A stretch of 64,000 nucleotides of DNA from Phycomyces nitens (GCA_022702545.1 JAHRBC010000001.1:7068001-7132000), one strand, 5' to 3'. Shown: positions 35,594 through 48,284, counted from the first letter of the stretch. The notes: generated by a model from the sequence alone, not told the origin. Translations and numbers: made by a program.

Positions 35594-36197
35594 TTTTGAA
35601 CTGGATAGCACGGTAATGAGAACAAGTGAATGAGTGTATAACTATTATATACAGTCGTACATATATAAAGGTATATGATATACTTGCAGGAAGAAGAAAG
35701 AGAAGAAGAAGAAGAAGAGAAAGAAAAAAAAGAGTGTGGAAATGTGACGATGATTTTGTATGTGAGGATTGTAATTGATGATGTTTTACAAGTGTTTATA
35801 CATGAATATTACATATATAAAACTAGGAGACTTTACGAAATGGACTAGGATTCAAATATGGGCTTCTTTAATCGATAAAGTCTACAAGGAATACCACTTT
35901 TGACCTATTTTTCAACAAGAATAATAACAAAAAGAAAAAGAAAACTCGTAGAAAACAAACACTCGTACAGGATACTCGTTCTTTAAGAACATACATACAT
36001 ACATACAGTGCATATTATAAATCAATGCCTGTAAATGGAAATGATTGACATGAGAGTATGATTTCTGTGAATTTCTGTTGTTGTTGTTGAAATCTCTGCA
36101 ACATTCCAGGCAGATGAAACACCAATAACAATAATAAATTCTGGAATTAGTTTTATTTATTTTAGATTAATAATTAAAAGGCTAGATGTAGTGGGCT
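35594..36197. other. Intergenic; AG-rich tract
   Basis: A purine-rich GAA/AGA tract at about 35692-35733. No gene seen. Confidence 0.6.
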
Positions 36198-36698
36198 CTA
36201 AAGTAAAAATAAGGCGATCACCGAGAGACAGGCAACCGTGAGAGTAAAGGAGTATGCTGAGAGGGCCGAGAGTCCGGCGCTGAAATGCAAAAGGACCGGA
36301 CTGGACTGGATTCTGAAGGGCAGCAGAATTCTGGTGTCTGCGGTCTCGGTGACAGTGAGATAGACGGTTTCGTTGAGACCGCGGGGAACAACCCAATCAT
36401 AGGAGCCATCAAGAGTGAAATTGAGGCGTATACCAGTCGAGTTTCCCGGCACAATCTTTTCATTTGTCGTGATATTCTGGATCAATTGGGTGGCCTTTGG
36501 ATCGAGCCAGAGAGCAATATCGACCGAGTAATTTCCAGTTCCCATATTTTGGTATTCATAGCGAATCTTCAAGGTCTGTGTGGCATTTATGGTGGCATTA
36601 TGTTCAGGGTATACAATCGTAGGTCCCAGTTGAGCAGATACATTGGATATCAGCAAAGAGATCAAAAAGATTGCCAATATAAACCAAGAAGACTTCAT
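36198..36698 (-). CDS. Secreted, probably GPI-anchored or tail-anchored cell-surface protein, 166 aa
   Basis: From ATG 36698-36696 the protein starts with a signal peptide (MKSSWFILAIFLISLLISNV). A mature part follows with at least six N-glycosylation sequons (such as HNATINAT and LNFTLDG), and it ends in a hydrophobic stretch (AYSFTLTVACLSVIALFLL) with no basic tail, as in GPI signals. The core (TIVYPEHNATINATQTLKI, then alternating strands) has the beta-sandwich look of the Kre9/Knh1 N-terminal domain of fungal wall proteins, but the match is weak. The frame upstream to 36725 starts at TTG and is not used. Confidence 0.7.
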   Translation of the reverse strand: MKSSWFILAIFLISLLISNVSAQLGPTIVYPEHNATINATQTLKIRYEYQNMGTGNYSVDIALWLDPKATQLIQNITTNEKIVPGNSTGIRLNFTLDGSYDWVVPRGLNETVYLTVTETADTRILLPFRIQSSPVLLHFSAGLSALSAYSFTLTVACLSVIALFLL

Positions 36699-37626
36699 AA
36701 GAGAAAACAGAGAACAAGCAATCAAAAAAAAAAGAAGAAAAAAAAGACAGGTATAAGTATGCCTTTGGGTGTGTACAATATGGTTCAGAAAAGTAACATC
36801 AAAGACACAAGTAATGTCGCACTATCCAAAGGTATCTTTGTCCCTAAAAATAAACAGCGTACTCTTGTGTAGGACAATTGGCTCATGATCAATAATCTCT
36901 AACGTATAAGAACAGCCCCATTTTACAATTGGGTCTTTTATCCAATCTCAAGAAATCATACACTGCTCAAAATCCACAAAATATCAAGAGCCCCGCTTTT
37001 GAATAAAAAGGTCTATACAGACAGACTGTTGTAACGGACCTTTGGAATCAGTAGAAAAGGCAGGCGCTTTTGAAAGGTATATGTTTTTTTTTTTGAAAAT
37101 AGCCTTGAACGATACCAAACTGACCAGTGCAAAGCTATCCCTAGAGACAAAAACATTGATTCACAAGTCATCTATGGAGTAATACTCTTTATCGTTTTTA
37201 ACAAAAAAAGTGGAGAAAATAATATGTGCGACCTCTTCTGTCACAAACAATGGTCTACCAATATTCATTTGACACTGCTCATTTCCTTTATATTTTTGAC
37301 ATTACAGATCTTTTGTACCAGAAGGGGTCGCACACATCATTATCTTATCTCTATGCTGTCAAGAGTTCAATTGGTGTGCTGAATAATCAGAGACTGGTTG
37401 ATGATGGTGTGTTGCTTAATAATAAGTGTATTTTGTCAGTATAATCCAATGGTAAGACAATGGGCAATGGGAATGATCCATTGAGAACTGTGTTTTCACA
37501 AGCAGTGTTATATTTGGCAAATCAATTGAAAAAAAGCTTGAGAAAAGCGTATGTGTGATCCCGGCCATGAAGCACAAGAGTTTAATCATGTAACATTCAG
37601 TGTTTATTTAGAGAGGAGATTACAGA
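36699..37626. other. Intergenic, no gene recognised
   Basis: Oligo-A tract near 36726-36746; frames at 37226-37444 lack support. Confidence 0.55.
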
Positions 37627-38557
37627 CTAATCCTGAATAGACGGAATCTTGGATCTACCATTAGCGGTCCAAAGGCCCCAGTGAGGCTCAACTCCATAAT
37701 CACCACCGCTCTTCCATGCTGCATCGACAGATTCGAAAAAGTAGTACTTGAGGTCAACATTCATCATTCCGTTGACAAAGGTCTCTAGGTGAGATGCACC
37801 TGGAACAGAGCGTCCATTGGATTCTCCTGCACTGGGCCAGCCAGTTTCACCAATGTATACTGCCTTGTTCTGGACTTTGGAGAGGAAGTTGTTGTATTGA
37901 AGTCTGAGATTGCTGGCAGCCTCAGTAGCAGGCACTCCACCAAAGAAGGGGTGGATGTTGACAATGATTATATCAGAGACACTAATGAGCTCAGAGGCAT
38001 ATCCAGTGGTCGTATCTGCGGTGCCGACCTTGAATCCCTTGCAGGCACTCTTGACTCTGTTGATTTTACCGGCAAGTTCACCAGGAGACATGACACCACG
38101 TTGGATAACTTCAGAGCCAACCGTAATGCCAATGATTGCATCTGTGTTCTTGACTCTACGGACTACTGAAGCAATGGTTCTGATCTCGGTATTGTCAGAG
38201 TCTGTGCCATCGATCCATACACCGGCCATAACGGTCATTCCACCGCCCATGGAATCAATGGCCTGGAGGATCAAAGTGAGCTGATCACACTCCTGGGAGT
38301 ATGTGCGAATGTTGAGGATACCGTTGCGTCTGAACTTTTGAAAGGTAGTGGCGACCTGAGAGGAGGTCTGGCAAGAGCCGTCAGAGTTACGAGCAGTGTA
38401 TCTATGGTTGAATGGTTGGTTAGGAGGATCCTTGTCAACAGAATCATCAAGATACTTACGTTACACCCCAAAGGGACCTGCCCGATGAGCGCTCTTGGAC
38501 AGGGAGGGAGTTGACGCATAGAATGAGAGTAAAGAGAAGGAAGGGAATGTGGTACAT
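37627..38557 (-). CDS. GH17 glucan endo-1,3-beta-glucosidase, secreted, 290 aa
   Basis: Exons 38557-38460 and 38401-37627 (minus). The signal peptide (MYHIPFLLFTLILCVNSLP) is followed by a GH17 TIM barrel: LWGVTYTARNSDGSC, LNIRTYSQECDQL, the acid/base region ITVGSEVIQRG (Glu conserved, Ser in place of Asn as in several fungal members), NIHPFFGG, and the nucleophile motif VYIGETGWPS. It ends EPHWGLWTANGRSKIPS. Such enzymes cut or remodel beta-1,3-glucan in the cell wall. There is no GPI signal or Ser/Thr linker, so it is probably a Bgl2-like soluble wall enzyme. The start upstream of the splice is fixed by the signal peptide frame. Confidence 0.93.
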
Positions 38558-38637
38558 AGTGAGTGAGAGGGGAACTGATCCAGCAGTTTATGAAGATGAG
38601 ATTGAGAGATGCTTTGGATTGCGAATGGGAAATGTCG

Positions 38638-38651
38638 ACCTCTTTATATAT
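38638..38651 (-). promoter_or_regulatory. TATA-like element of the GH17 gene
   Basis: The minus strand reads AGTATATATAAAG about 80-95 bp before the start codon. Confidence 0.4.
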
Positions 38652-39508
38652 ACTTTCAACATTTTTTTAATAGGTACCGTAAGCTGGGTTTCTTTAAAGA
38701 AGACCGAGTCCCCTGAATACTTTGGCTGCTGATTTGACAGGTCTCACATCTTTATTGATTTCCAAGATATCCAAACCAAGCGCCGATTTCTGGATTCCTT
38801 TACAAAATTCGCGTGTTTTGGCGGGACAGATAGAGACGATCACTTTTAGCTACTGAAGAAGAGTGCTCAGATTGGTCAAAAGGACTTTGCTGATACTGGA
38901 ATTGAGTTGTTTTTTTTTCTTTTTCTTTTTCTTTTATTATTATTATTAATGCTGAGTTATTCTATTGCTTCCTGGTCAAATACTTTATATTCTACCAAGA
39001 GGTGTGTCTTTATAGGTGTAAAGAGACCAGAAATTCGTTTAATTAGGCCAATTGATCTTTAAAACATGGAATTAGATCGGGCAATAAGCTAGTTCAAGTA
39101 CGAGTGCCCTTTGTTTTCATGGGGCTGGTTTGTGCATTCTATATGTATTAATCATCCCGAGAAACCTATAATATACCCACCAGTTCGGGTATACTATGGA
39201 TAATCAATTCCATTGTCAATGGCGGAGAAGAGGTGCCACCAAGCTGTTCGGCATCTGTATGAGACTGCATGTCTGCGCGCGTCTTTGTGCCTGAGAATCT
39301 GATCGGGGAGCCAACCGTTAAAGTGGTCTAGATCCCCTTGTAATCCAACAGCCTTAATTCTAGTGCCCTAAAAAGTCTGCAAACAAGCCATTGGAGACAG
39401 ATGATACGGTCCATGCCAAGATTTACGCAAATAGATGGTTTATTGAATAGCTCTAATTGGATCCATTCAATCCAACACACACTATATATAGGTAATAATA
39501 TACAATAA
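38652..39508. other. Intergenic, no gene recognised
   Basis: T/CTT-rich tract near 38910-38950 and ATT repeats after it. Nothing supported. Confidence 0.55.
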
Positions 39509-41615
39509 TTACATTTTCCACCTTGGGTCACCTCTTCGCTTCTCAGCCTCTCGGATCTCAAACATCACTTGGGCACCGACATACATACAGACCGAAGCAA
39601 TTATCAAGAACAAAAAGCCTAGAGAGAGAGAGAAAAAAGCAAGAGACTCAATATCAAATACAGGAATAGAGCCTGATTACCTTGACTTGTCTGGAACATG
39701 CCAGACACCATGTCCTTTAATCCATCGAGTCCAATACTAAATCCCACCAGATTGGCAGCCATCATCATCATAATATTAAACACTGCTCCTACGCCACACA
39801 CAAAGCGATAGTAGGGCTTATTTCCATACTATAAAAAACCCAACCGTCAATAACTCGTATTAAATATCCTTGGTTACCTTTTGGAAAGTAAATATACGCG
39901 TAGCCAACAACTCGGGAAGCAGAAACAGGCAGATAAGCCATCCCCAGGCCAGAAGTTTCATTTCAATGTCATGCCACAGGGCAACAAATGTAAATACTAC
40001 CCACATATTGAACATCATGTACTTTGATCCACCCAGTGGAACAAATATATAACGAATTGTCCATCGGTTAAACGACCTATGCCAGCTCTTCCAGAATCTT
40101 TGGGCCGAGAAATTATTAGACATGCAGCGGATCATATTCTCTTCAGGCCAGACACCGTCTGCAAGTGCCCAGAGCCGGAAGAATCTCCAAGGAATAAGTA
40201 GTTTCATCCAAATGATGAGTAGATTAAAGTAGCCGATCATGCTCAGTTCAAAGGGAGTATCTCCATCCCAGGCCAATGCTTTGCTGATCGCAACAACGTA
40301 AATGTAATGAAGGGTAAGTTCCATCACCAGGATGACTCCAATGAGTCTAAAGGCATATAGTCCAACCGTACGCAAGGTGATTTTAGAGCTAGGGTATCGC
40401 AACTATATATATATATATAACAAAACAAATGGATCGCCTTTTTTTATGAGTATGATCCCAGAGACATCTTTAGCTTCTTCTTTGAACTTGCCTGAGAAAT
40501 AAAGTCGTTAAAGGTAACAATGGGGCCACATAGATAGAGTGGCAAGTAAAATACATATGTGAGAAAGTATACTATATTGTAGTCAGACGTATTGCAAGGA
40601 GTCGTTATTCTCTCCTTATCCGTCATCTCCTCATCGTTGATTCTATCGTCAATCTAAAGATACGGTTAACTATATTGAAATACCACATATCGACAGTCTA
40701 CCTGATTATTCTTTGGTGCTTTGAATTGCCAGTAATAATCCATATTATATGAAATGAGTCTGAGCATCACAAAGTTGAACAAAATGTACCACCTAGACAA
40801 GATACCGACATGGAGATCCAGCCATGCAAATTCTGATCCAAGAGAGGAAAATTTGTACCCCTTGTACATATCATTAAGAAACAGGATCCCCAAATTAAAG
40901 CACCAGGTCAAGAGTGGATTCCACAAGGAGCCTCGAGTAATTCGCCCAATAAAAAAACTGATAAACACAATAACGAGGATCTTGATGATGTTGGCGCCAT
41001 GTATAACCGAAATGGCCAAAAGAGATGCAGGCAAAAAAAAGTATGCGCGGTAGATGGTGGATCTGCGATTGTGGAAAGGGGTTGGGACCAGGAATTTAAA
41101 TAGATGACTGAGAAAGAGGTATACGACGGCCAAGATGGTGAGAGTTGGAAGGTTGTTGCGGAAACCAGCGTATTGAGCATCGCTATTGTCCTGCACATAG
41201 GCTCTGAATACATTCCTTTAGGACCAATTCGTCTGGAATACGTACTACTTTACGGCCAAATATCCAGCCATCTGACAAGAGAGACTGAAATCTCGGGTAT
41301 TTTGGGCTGTTGGCTATATACAATGGATACGCATTTATTTATATATTAGATCCAAAGTATAGAAATTCAAATAAAATTTACCATCTCCAAGACGATAGCC
41401 GACAAGGAGCATATAAGGTACAACGACCGCAAAGAATGCATAGTAGATATAGAATTCTAGAGATAGATTAGTATACTCTTTAATCCCAAACCCATTTCGT
41501 GATTACCTCGAGTATTCCAAAGAGAGGGTGATGTCGTGAGGGATGTCTTTTTGACTGGTGATTTAGATGGCGGATTGTCATCCAATGACAACAAGGTGAA
41601 CTCGCTGTTTTGCAT
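39509..41615 (-). CDS. GUP1: GUP1-type membrane-bound O-acyltransferase (MBOAT), 561 aa, 8 exons
   Basis: Exons (minus): 41615-41507, 41456-41382, 41313-41246, 41190-40702, 40653-40492, 40402-39878, 39828-39681 and 39618-39509. It is a polytopic membrane protein with the MBOAT core: [38 protein letters not shown], the [19 protein letters not shown] segment, [10 protein letters not shown], and the catalytic His in [19 protein letters not shown]. The N-terminal block [21 protein letters not shown] followed by DNSDAQY is specific to Gup1. Length equals yeast Gup1 (560). Gup1 adds a C26 fatty acid during GPI-anchor remodelling in the ER and affects wall and lipid order. The fifth intron has a GC donor (GCAAGT) and joins NDFISQ to LRYPSS. 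Confidence 0.95.
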
Positions 41616-42170
41616 AAGGAAAGTAAAGAGAGGCTGAGGGGAAGGGGTGTGTAGAGGGCGTACGAGATATATATGAATTTAATACATATTTTTTGATTTG
41701 ATTTTGATTTTGATTTGATTTGATTTGATTTGGTTATTGCATGTAAATAAAATAGAATAGAAAACCAGAGATTCTTTGTTCTCGGTAATCTGGTGTTTAA
41801 ATTAACGATTGCCTTTTTTGTATAGAATGTGATTCGTGAAATTAAGCAGGATCACAAAAATATAAATATGTGTGTGTGTTGATTTGCAAAATAACCAAAA
41901 AGAAAAAGAAAATCCTTTAAGGCAATCTAAAGATGTATTTCCAAGAGACCCACATCGTTTTCTTTACAATTAATAAATACCCATATTTATATATATTTAT
42001 AATATATTTTATAAAATCAAATTAAAGGATCAAATGAGTGTAGCTCGCAGATGTTCTGTACGTGTAGATGGATTATGTATGAATAAGTGATTGTTTGTCA
42101 TCAAAAATGGTAGGTACACAATCAACCTTTTTATATGCTTCTTCTTCTTCTTCTTTTTCTTCTTTTTCTT
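41616..42170. other. Intergenic; TTTGA pentamer repeat and CTT tract
   Basis: TTTGAT/TTGAT repeats at 41692-41733, and a CTT/TTC tract (42137-42175) just beyond the stop of the next gene. No gene. Confidence 0.6.
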
Positions 42171-42747
42171 CTATTTTCCCCAAGTATTGTTTTGCCATGC
42201 GACACTCGTTCTTCTTGCATTTGAGCTGTTGCTATGTTTCATCATTGGCATCTGCATGGGATTTGCCATCATCACAGGCATCATCATGTTGGGAGAGTAC
42301 ATTTGGCCTTGATGAAGGGGCATCATTGAATAAGAGTTTGTCAACATTGGTGTGGACATGCTGGCCACGGGCATTGGTGCATTCTGCAACATTTGGGATC
42401 GTCTACGAGCATCAGTACTGCGGGAGTTGGTGGGGTCATAACCTGAAGGACGCTGAGGTGCGAGTGTGCGACTCTTGCGAGCATCACTTGGACCAAGATT
42501 ACGACTGGCTCGGTTAGAGGGTTCTGGTTTTTTTGAACGTCTTGCAGCCGCATCACGCTCTTCCTGCAAGAGGTTGTTGCTCGATACACTGCGGCGGTTC
42601 ATAGATCGACCGAAGGACGGTTGATGAGGGTCTTGGGTAGATAGTCGCATGGATGATTGGAAGTTGGGGTATTGCTGCTGTTGCTGGTAGGGTTGATATT
42701 GTTGATATTGTTGGTATTGCTGGATCTGTGCCATCTGGTTCAACTTG

Positions 42748-42793
<46 letters not shown>

Positions 42794-43773
42794 AATACAT
42801 GGCATCTGCTGTCTGGGCTGTCATGCGATGGGCCGACTTGGCATGGTTATGTATAGGGACTTCCTTGGCATCTTCGTCTCCATGGCCACTTGAGCCTTGG
42901 CTGCTATAGGCAGGAGATGCAGACCGAGCAACGGAAGGCAGGCTGCGAATATCATCAGCATCTGTAAGAGCCCTTTGCCAATAGTCAGAAGAGGTGGACT
43001 GTTCAGAAGGACTGTTTGTACTCCTTGGATTTGTGGTGTGGGGCTGTAATTGGATAACCGGGAGCTGGGATGTGTTTGTCCGGCTAGAAGGACGCACGTT
43101 GTCTATTGTAGCAGAAGAACGTGTGAGGACAAATATCGACCCACCAATCAACCAGACGGTGCTGGTCTATCAAACACGTGTTACACTTACCCTGTTCATC
43201 ATCTTCGTCTTCACCGTCAATTGGAGGCAGGGGGGTTTTGAGCAGAGACTTTGGCTGCAAAGGCTTCTTGATACCTGCCTCTTCTTCCTCGCTATCTTCT
43301 TCTTCTTCTTCTTCTTCATCGTCATCGTCGTCATCGTCGCTGGGTACGTAGGAACGGCTCTTTCCTTTATAAAGCAGTCAGTGTCTTATCTCTTGTACAA
43401 TTAATCTACCTGTGTTTCTGGCAGGTGGTTGTCGGCTGTTGTCGTGAGGGATGGCGGGCATGCCGCTTTGACGTGCCGATATTTGTACCTGGGGAGGTCT
43501 TGTCGCACGAGGCACTGGACTGTTCTTGTGAGGATCATTTCGATTGTTATATTGGCGGTATTGTTGCTGATTGCCTCTCATGCGATCAGGAGTCTGTCTA
43601 TGCTTTTGTGGGCCTCCTTGGATAGTGTTCCTCATGTTGGCATCGATATGTGCCTGGTGGAAAATCACACTCTTGGTCCATGGTTCGCTTTCGTCTTCTC
43701 CAGCATCGGGCGTCTTGATTGCCTTTGCGAGTGCCAATCTGGATAGACTGACGTTTATATGATCAACAGACAT
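42171..43773 (-). CDS. Low-complexity Gln-rich, acidic-tract protein, 489 aa
   Basis: Exons 43773-43410, 43364-43191 and 43102-42171 (minus), with consistent phases. The N-terminus (MSVDHINVSLSRLALAKAIK) is the only part that looks folded. The rest is disordered: an Asp/Glu tract of about 20 residues encoded by exon 2, a polyglutamine run of about 14 from pure CTG/CAG repeats near 42751-42792, a second Gln/Tyr-rich stretch with QYQQY repeats, an Arg/Ser-rich region (RRSVSSNN) and a Met/Pro-rich tail (NMMMPVMM). Such composition is common in RNA-binding or transcription-related scaffold proteins; no domain is recognised, so no function is assigned. Confidence 0.7.
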
Positions 43774-45319
43774 GAATTGTATTTGGGATAAAGTAGAGAA
43801 GGGAAAAGAGAAAGAGAGACGCCAATGGATCTTTTGGCTATATATGCACTTGTGAAGCGGCTAATAAAAGAAAGGAGAAAAAAAAACAATTACAAGGCTT
43901 AATGGTCGTACAGGTCGCTCTTTCTAGACGTTCTACCTCCACAGAAATTACTTGCTATCCAACCTGGGGTGGCAAAAGACACAATCTCTGCAAGATATGA
44001 ATATATAATGCTTGAAGAGTATCCTTTGTCTTGTGCTCATTTGCGTACAGGATCTGGTCTGTTCCATTGAAATTAGAGTCATTGTCCTTTACCATGGCAT
44101 GTTGTATTTCTCCAATATATCAATGTCAACGAACCCAATACCATACCTCCGCCTTCATATCAGCTCCAACAAGTCCAGATAGCAATGCATATTTTGAGTT
44201 TAATCTTGTTGAATATAGGAATCGGTGGTCTGTACGCCACATTCATAAAAGTAGTCGTAGTAGTGGTCCAGGCTATGGACATGATACCGGCTATACTCGG
44301 TCAAGACCAATAGAAACAGGCTGGATATCCATGTTTGTTGCATGGACCGACAGTAAACCAAAATAGACGCTGATTTTCTTTTTTCATCTTTTATCAACCA
44401 GTATGCTGGTAATTAAATTCTATAGATAGAGTTTTATGCTATTTATTTAGTCGAAATCTACAAGAATACAAACATTACGGTACAGACACTAGAATTCCTC
44501 TATAGAGTGAATTTTGTACGTCATCATTCCCACTGTATTCCAAGCATACCTTTTGAATCTATATATCTAGTGAGCAATGACAGAAGGATGGCAGGCTGCT
44601 TTATTTGGCTAGTTGGCAAGCTACTCGTGTCACGGATCCTCAGCGGCCAAACTTCAATTGCAAGAGTAATGATAATAATATCTTTGGTCAACAAGACATC
44701 TCCTTAGGTATCAAGACTGCTCTAATTTTAGATGAGCCCAAACAGAAGCCGTCGGTGAGCTAGTAGTAAAAAGGCCTTTGTGATACATTGAACTATAGGG
44801 TCTTGTATAAAGTCCATATAGTCTGTAATTATAGACAGTGCACAAAGTTTAATATAGACATTTTATTAAAAGATTTTCCTTTTGATTTTACAAATGGCAC
44901 AAGTCAATCATCTCATAATGATTAAAGGTCCAAGACAACATATGGTAGAGTTTGTAGGTTAAAATACAGATCTTCCACGCGAGCAAGACACGCCATGTTC
45001 CCATGGCAACATATAACCCACCTTATACTCAGTAAGATACCAAGGAGCGAGCCTTGCTGTGCACCTATGATCTCGAAAGGAAATAGGTATCCGGTTCAAT
45101 TCACGTGGCACAGACCAATTTTATGATCATATAAACCGTTGCACAGAAACATGCAAAAAGGTATACAGTGAGAACGGGTTAATGAGCGCCACTCTTTAAA
45201 AAACAAGCCTTTATTTTTCAACGTTCCTTTTTTGTTATTCTTCCCAGAGCCCTTTCTACTAATTTAATCACTCTTGTCATCAAGAGATAAAAGAACCAGA
45301 AGCCTACCTCCTAGATGCG
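43774..45319. other. Intergenic, no gene recognised
   Basis: A 111-codon frame at 44031-44366 has no recognisable motif. The right end may contain the left end of the Tc1-type element (a CAGTG preceded by TA at about 45163-45170). Confidence 0.5.
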
Positions 45320-46335
45320 AGTTGTCTGAGTTTGAGCATAAAGGTTATTGTTTGGCTCTATTAATGCCAACCATAGCCCAACTGAGATTCCATACATGAG
45401 CATCCCTCGATCGACAATTAACACCATCATCAAACACTGGAAAGAAACTGGTACAACTAGTACAAAGCCTAGACCTGGAAGACCAAACAAGCTTAGTGTC
45501 ACTGATGTTACAAGTCTTTGCTTGAGTGTGAGACGGAAGCTGTTTGAAAGTTTTTCATACCACCAAGGAAATTTGGCAGCCGCAGGTGTCATTGTCTGTA
45601 GAGAGACAGTTATCAGATATTTGAGAAAGGGCTTCATATCTTATAAGCCTGTATCAAAGCCTAACTTTGCCAGCAAACAGAAGAATAATTGGCTGCGTTG
45701 GACAAAATCTAGAGCCAACTTTAGCATCGAGGACTGGAGTAGGGTGGTATGGTTAGATGAGTCCATATTCATAGTGAAGGGCAATGATTCTTACCAATCT
45801 GTGATACTTAAACCTAAAGAGACACCAATAAAGACATACTCTTACAACTGAGAAGTATGGAAAAGGTTCTGTAATGGTATGGGGCTATTTCTGGGCTGGT
45901 GGTCTTGACCCTTTATCTTTTCTTGAAGGCTCTGTTGACCAAGACGCCTATATCAATTGTTTGTCCAAGGTCTTTAATCCATGGTACCAGAAATTAAAAG
46001 AGCAACATGACACAATGGTCACGTTTTAAGAAGATGGAGCCAGCTGCCATACTGGCTCATATACAACATGGTGAAAGAATTGTTGGGATATTTAGCGATT
46101 TTACTACTGGTCATCCCAAAGTCTCATTTGCAACCCAATAGAGCATGTTTAGCATGCTTTAAAAGCCAAGGTTTAAGAGAGGAAGGGGTCTATTAACGAT
46201 GCTAACGACCTCAAGGCTTGTATTCTTTAGGAGTGGGAGTGGTTAGACCCTGAAGTACTGTATACTCTTATCGCAAGTATGCCTGACAGAGTAAGAGCCG
46301 TGATAAAGGCTCGTGGTGGACACACCATATATTAA
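45320..46335 (+). mobile_element. Decayed Tc1/mariner-type transposase
   Basis: Readable fragments in order: a helix-turn-helix region (IPRSTINTIIKHWKETG), the GRP motif (KPRPGRPNKLS), the block with the first catalytic Asp (VVWLDESIF), the VMVWGYFWAGG region, the second Asp block (EDGASCHTG, after an in-frame stop), and NPIEHV for the third acidic residue. It ends in a tail like MPDRVRAVIKARGGHT. At least five stops and one or more frameshifts show it is dead. No intact terminal repeats were found; the right end seems to be replaced by the adjoining LINE fragment. Confidence 0.85.
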
Positions 46336-46495
46336 TATCTCTTTTTTATTATTTTATCAATATGTATATATATATCTCAAAGTATAAAACCAAAGTTTTA
46401 ATGTACTTGTTATCTTTTACAAGATATATGTTAAAGAAGTTGATATGTAGTTTTTCGTGACTAGAAATTGAACAAATTTGGCGGTGATTTCTTTA

Positions 46496-48284
46496 GTGGG
46501 AGTGTCCTGAAGATCTTCTGTTGTTTCTGTCCTTTCCCTCTGAGATGAGCACCGTCTTGTCGATTCTGCGTACTCTTGGGCTAGCCTCAAATGCAAATAT
46601 CAATTTGAACAATACAATTGCTGTTGTTCTCTCTGGGCATTTCCATCCCGGTTGGGGTCCTGTTCTAGATGTTGCCAATATCACCACTCGCCATGATTGC
46701 CATGAGGCTAACGCCATCCGTTATCTAGGTTTCCCTCTGAGCTCTTACCCTACCCAAATAGAGTCTTTCTGTGCTACCCTCCTTGCCAAAATCGAACGTC
46801 ACTGCACTATGCTCTCTGCAAGAGGCTTGTCAGTGCGTGGTAAGAATATTGTTGCCAACTCTCTTCTCTTGAGCTCCATCTGGCATGTCCTCTATGTGAC
46901 CCCTGCTCCCCCCTCTCTCTTTGCTGCCATACGCAAGCATGTTCGTTCTTTTCTCCACCTTGGTTTTGGCAGCCCTGGTTGGCCTCTTCTTTGCCTACCA
47001 CGAAAGTCTGGGGGTTTGGGTCTTTTGGATCCTGATCACCAACAGCGCTCTCTCCAACTGCAATGGATTCTTCCCATTTTGCGTTCTCAATCATTCTCTC
47101 GATTTTCTTCCTTTTTATTACCCTATTTATATTTTTTTTACTTCCTCTTCACTTTCGTTCTCCTTCTGCTAGTACAGCTCTGCTGTTTCCGTGTAGTACT
47201 GTGAGCTGCCCCAGTTTCCTACTGCCAATTCACCGTACCTGCTCTCGGTTGCTTCCCGATATTCTTCCTTCTGCACTCAATGTAGCACCTTTGGTGGTTC
47301 TTGAGTTCCCCCTGACTTCTGTTTGGACTTTTGTCCCGCCATTCGTTTCTCCAGAAATGAATATTAAGTCACTTCTTGTCTCGGATGTCTTTCTGGTAGA
47401 TGATTATGGACGTCTCTGTCACCGACTTCGTGGCGATTGCCCAAGAGCACGGAACCGTATTGGCCAATTCTTCAGTAAGATCGGTGCTGGTAGAATGGTC
47501 TACTGTCCTTGGTTTCTTCCGTGTCTTCAACTCCCATCTCCCACCTCACCTCCTCCGCCTGGTCTCTTCTCTCTTCTTTCCGTGGTCCTTTTGGACAAAC
47601 GCCCTCTGGGTAAAGCATCCACAGGATTCTTGCACCGACATCTTCGTCCGTCCCCTCCTCCGCATCTTCTCCCTCCTGCTCGTTGGCGTCGTTTTGGTCC
47701 CTGGTTATCCCAAACCATTGTCGCACTTTGTGGTGGAAGGTGTTATGGGAGCGGATTCCTATCCGACTGACTATTCATACCATCATGCCTCGTATAGTCT
47801 CAGACCTTGTGTGCTTGGTGTGCTCTAGCGCCACCAAAGACCAAGCCCATTGCCTCTTCTTCTGTCCAAAAAAGCACCAGGTGTGGAACGTAGTCCTCTA
47901 TGGTTTCTGCCGTAGCTGGACTCTGGATGATGTTCGGCAGATACTGACATCCTGTCGACTCCCCTGTGTTTCTCCCACTCGGGATACTCAGATTCTGGTG
48001 GCGGTTATAACAGCCAAGGCAATTTGGAATGCCCATTGGAAGTTTGTCTTTGACAATCAGCCTCTTCTTCCTGGAGTAGTGGCTACAAAGGCCTCCAGTA
48101 TTATAGAGAGACAGCGAGCTATATTAGCTTAAGGAGTTTTTTTTTTCTTTTACTTATTTCCCTACTTTTTTTTATGACCTATATTGTCCTTTTATCTTTA
48201 TCCCTTTCCTCCAAGTCCAATTTAATGGCAATCTAGAAGCCACACGCCATGCGTGACGACAGATCAATAAAATACTTAAAAAAA
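46496..48284 (+). mobile_element. 5'-truncated LINE (non-LTR retrotransposon), copy 1
   Basis: The plus strand encodes the end of a reverse transcriptase beginning at a degenerate YxDD-like box (CPEDLLLFL at 46503) and continuing through IRYLGFPLSS, the thumb-like segment SARGLSVRGKNIVANS and the conserved SPGWPLLCLPRKSGGLG. After a frameshift near 47180 it continues as a linker and then the zf-RVT-type C-terminal region (HCRTLWWKVLWERIP, CLVCSSATKDQAHCLFFCPK). A second frameshift near 47690 is a one-T loss in a run that has five T in copy 2. It ends in a short 3' UTR and an A-rich tail at 48284. No endonuclease domain remains. Confidence 0.85.

Noticed and set aside
42095..42893. Plus-strand open frames over the Gln-rich gene (Leu- and Ser-rich readings)
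   Set aside because: They are antisense readings of CAG and GAA repeats in the minus-strand gene, which has consistent introns and a full-length frame.
44031..44366. 111-residue plus-strand frame
   Set aside because: Uneven composition, no recognised motif, no nearby splice continuation.
45163..45180. Left terminal repeat of the Tc1-type element (TA followed by CAGTG)
   Set aside because: No matching inverted copy found at the right end, so the boundary could not be supported.
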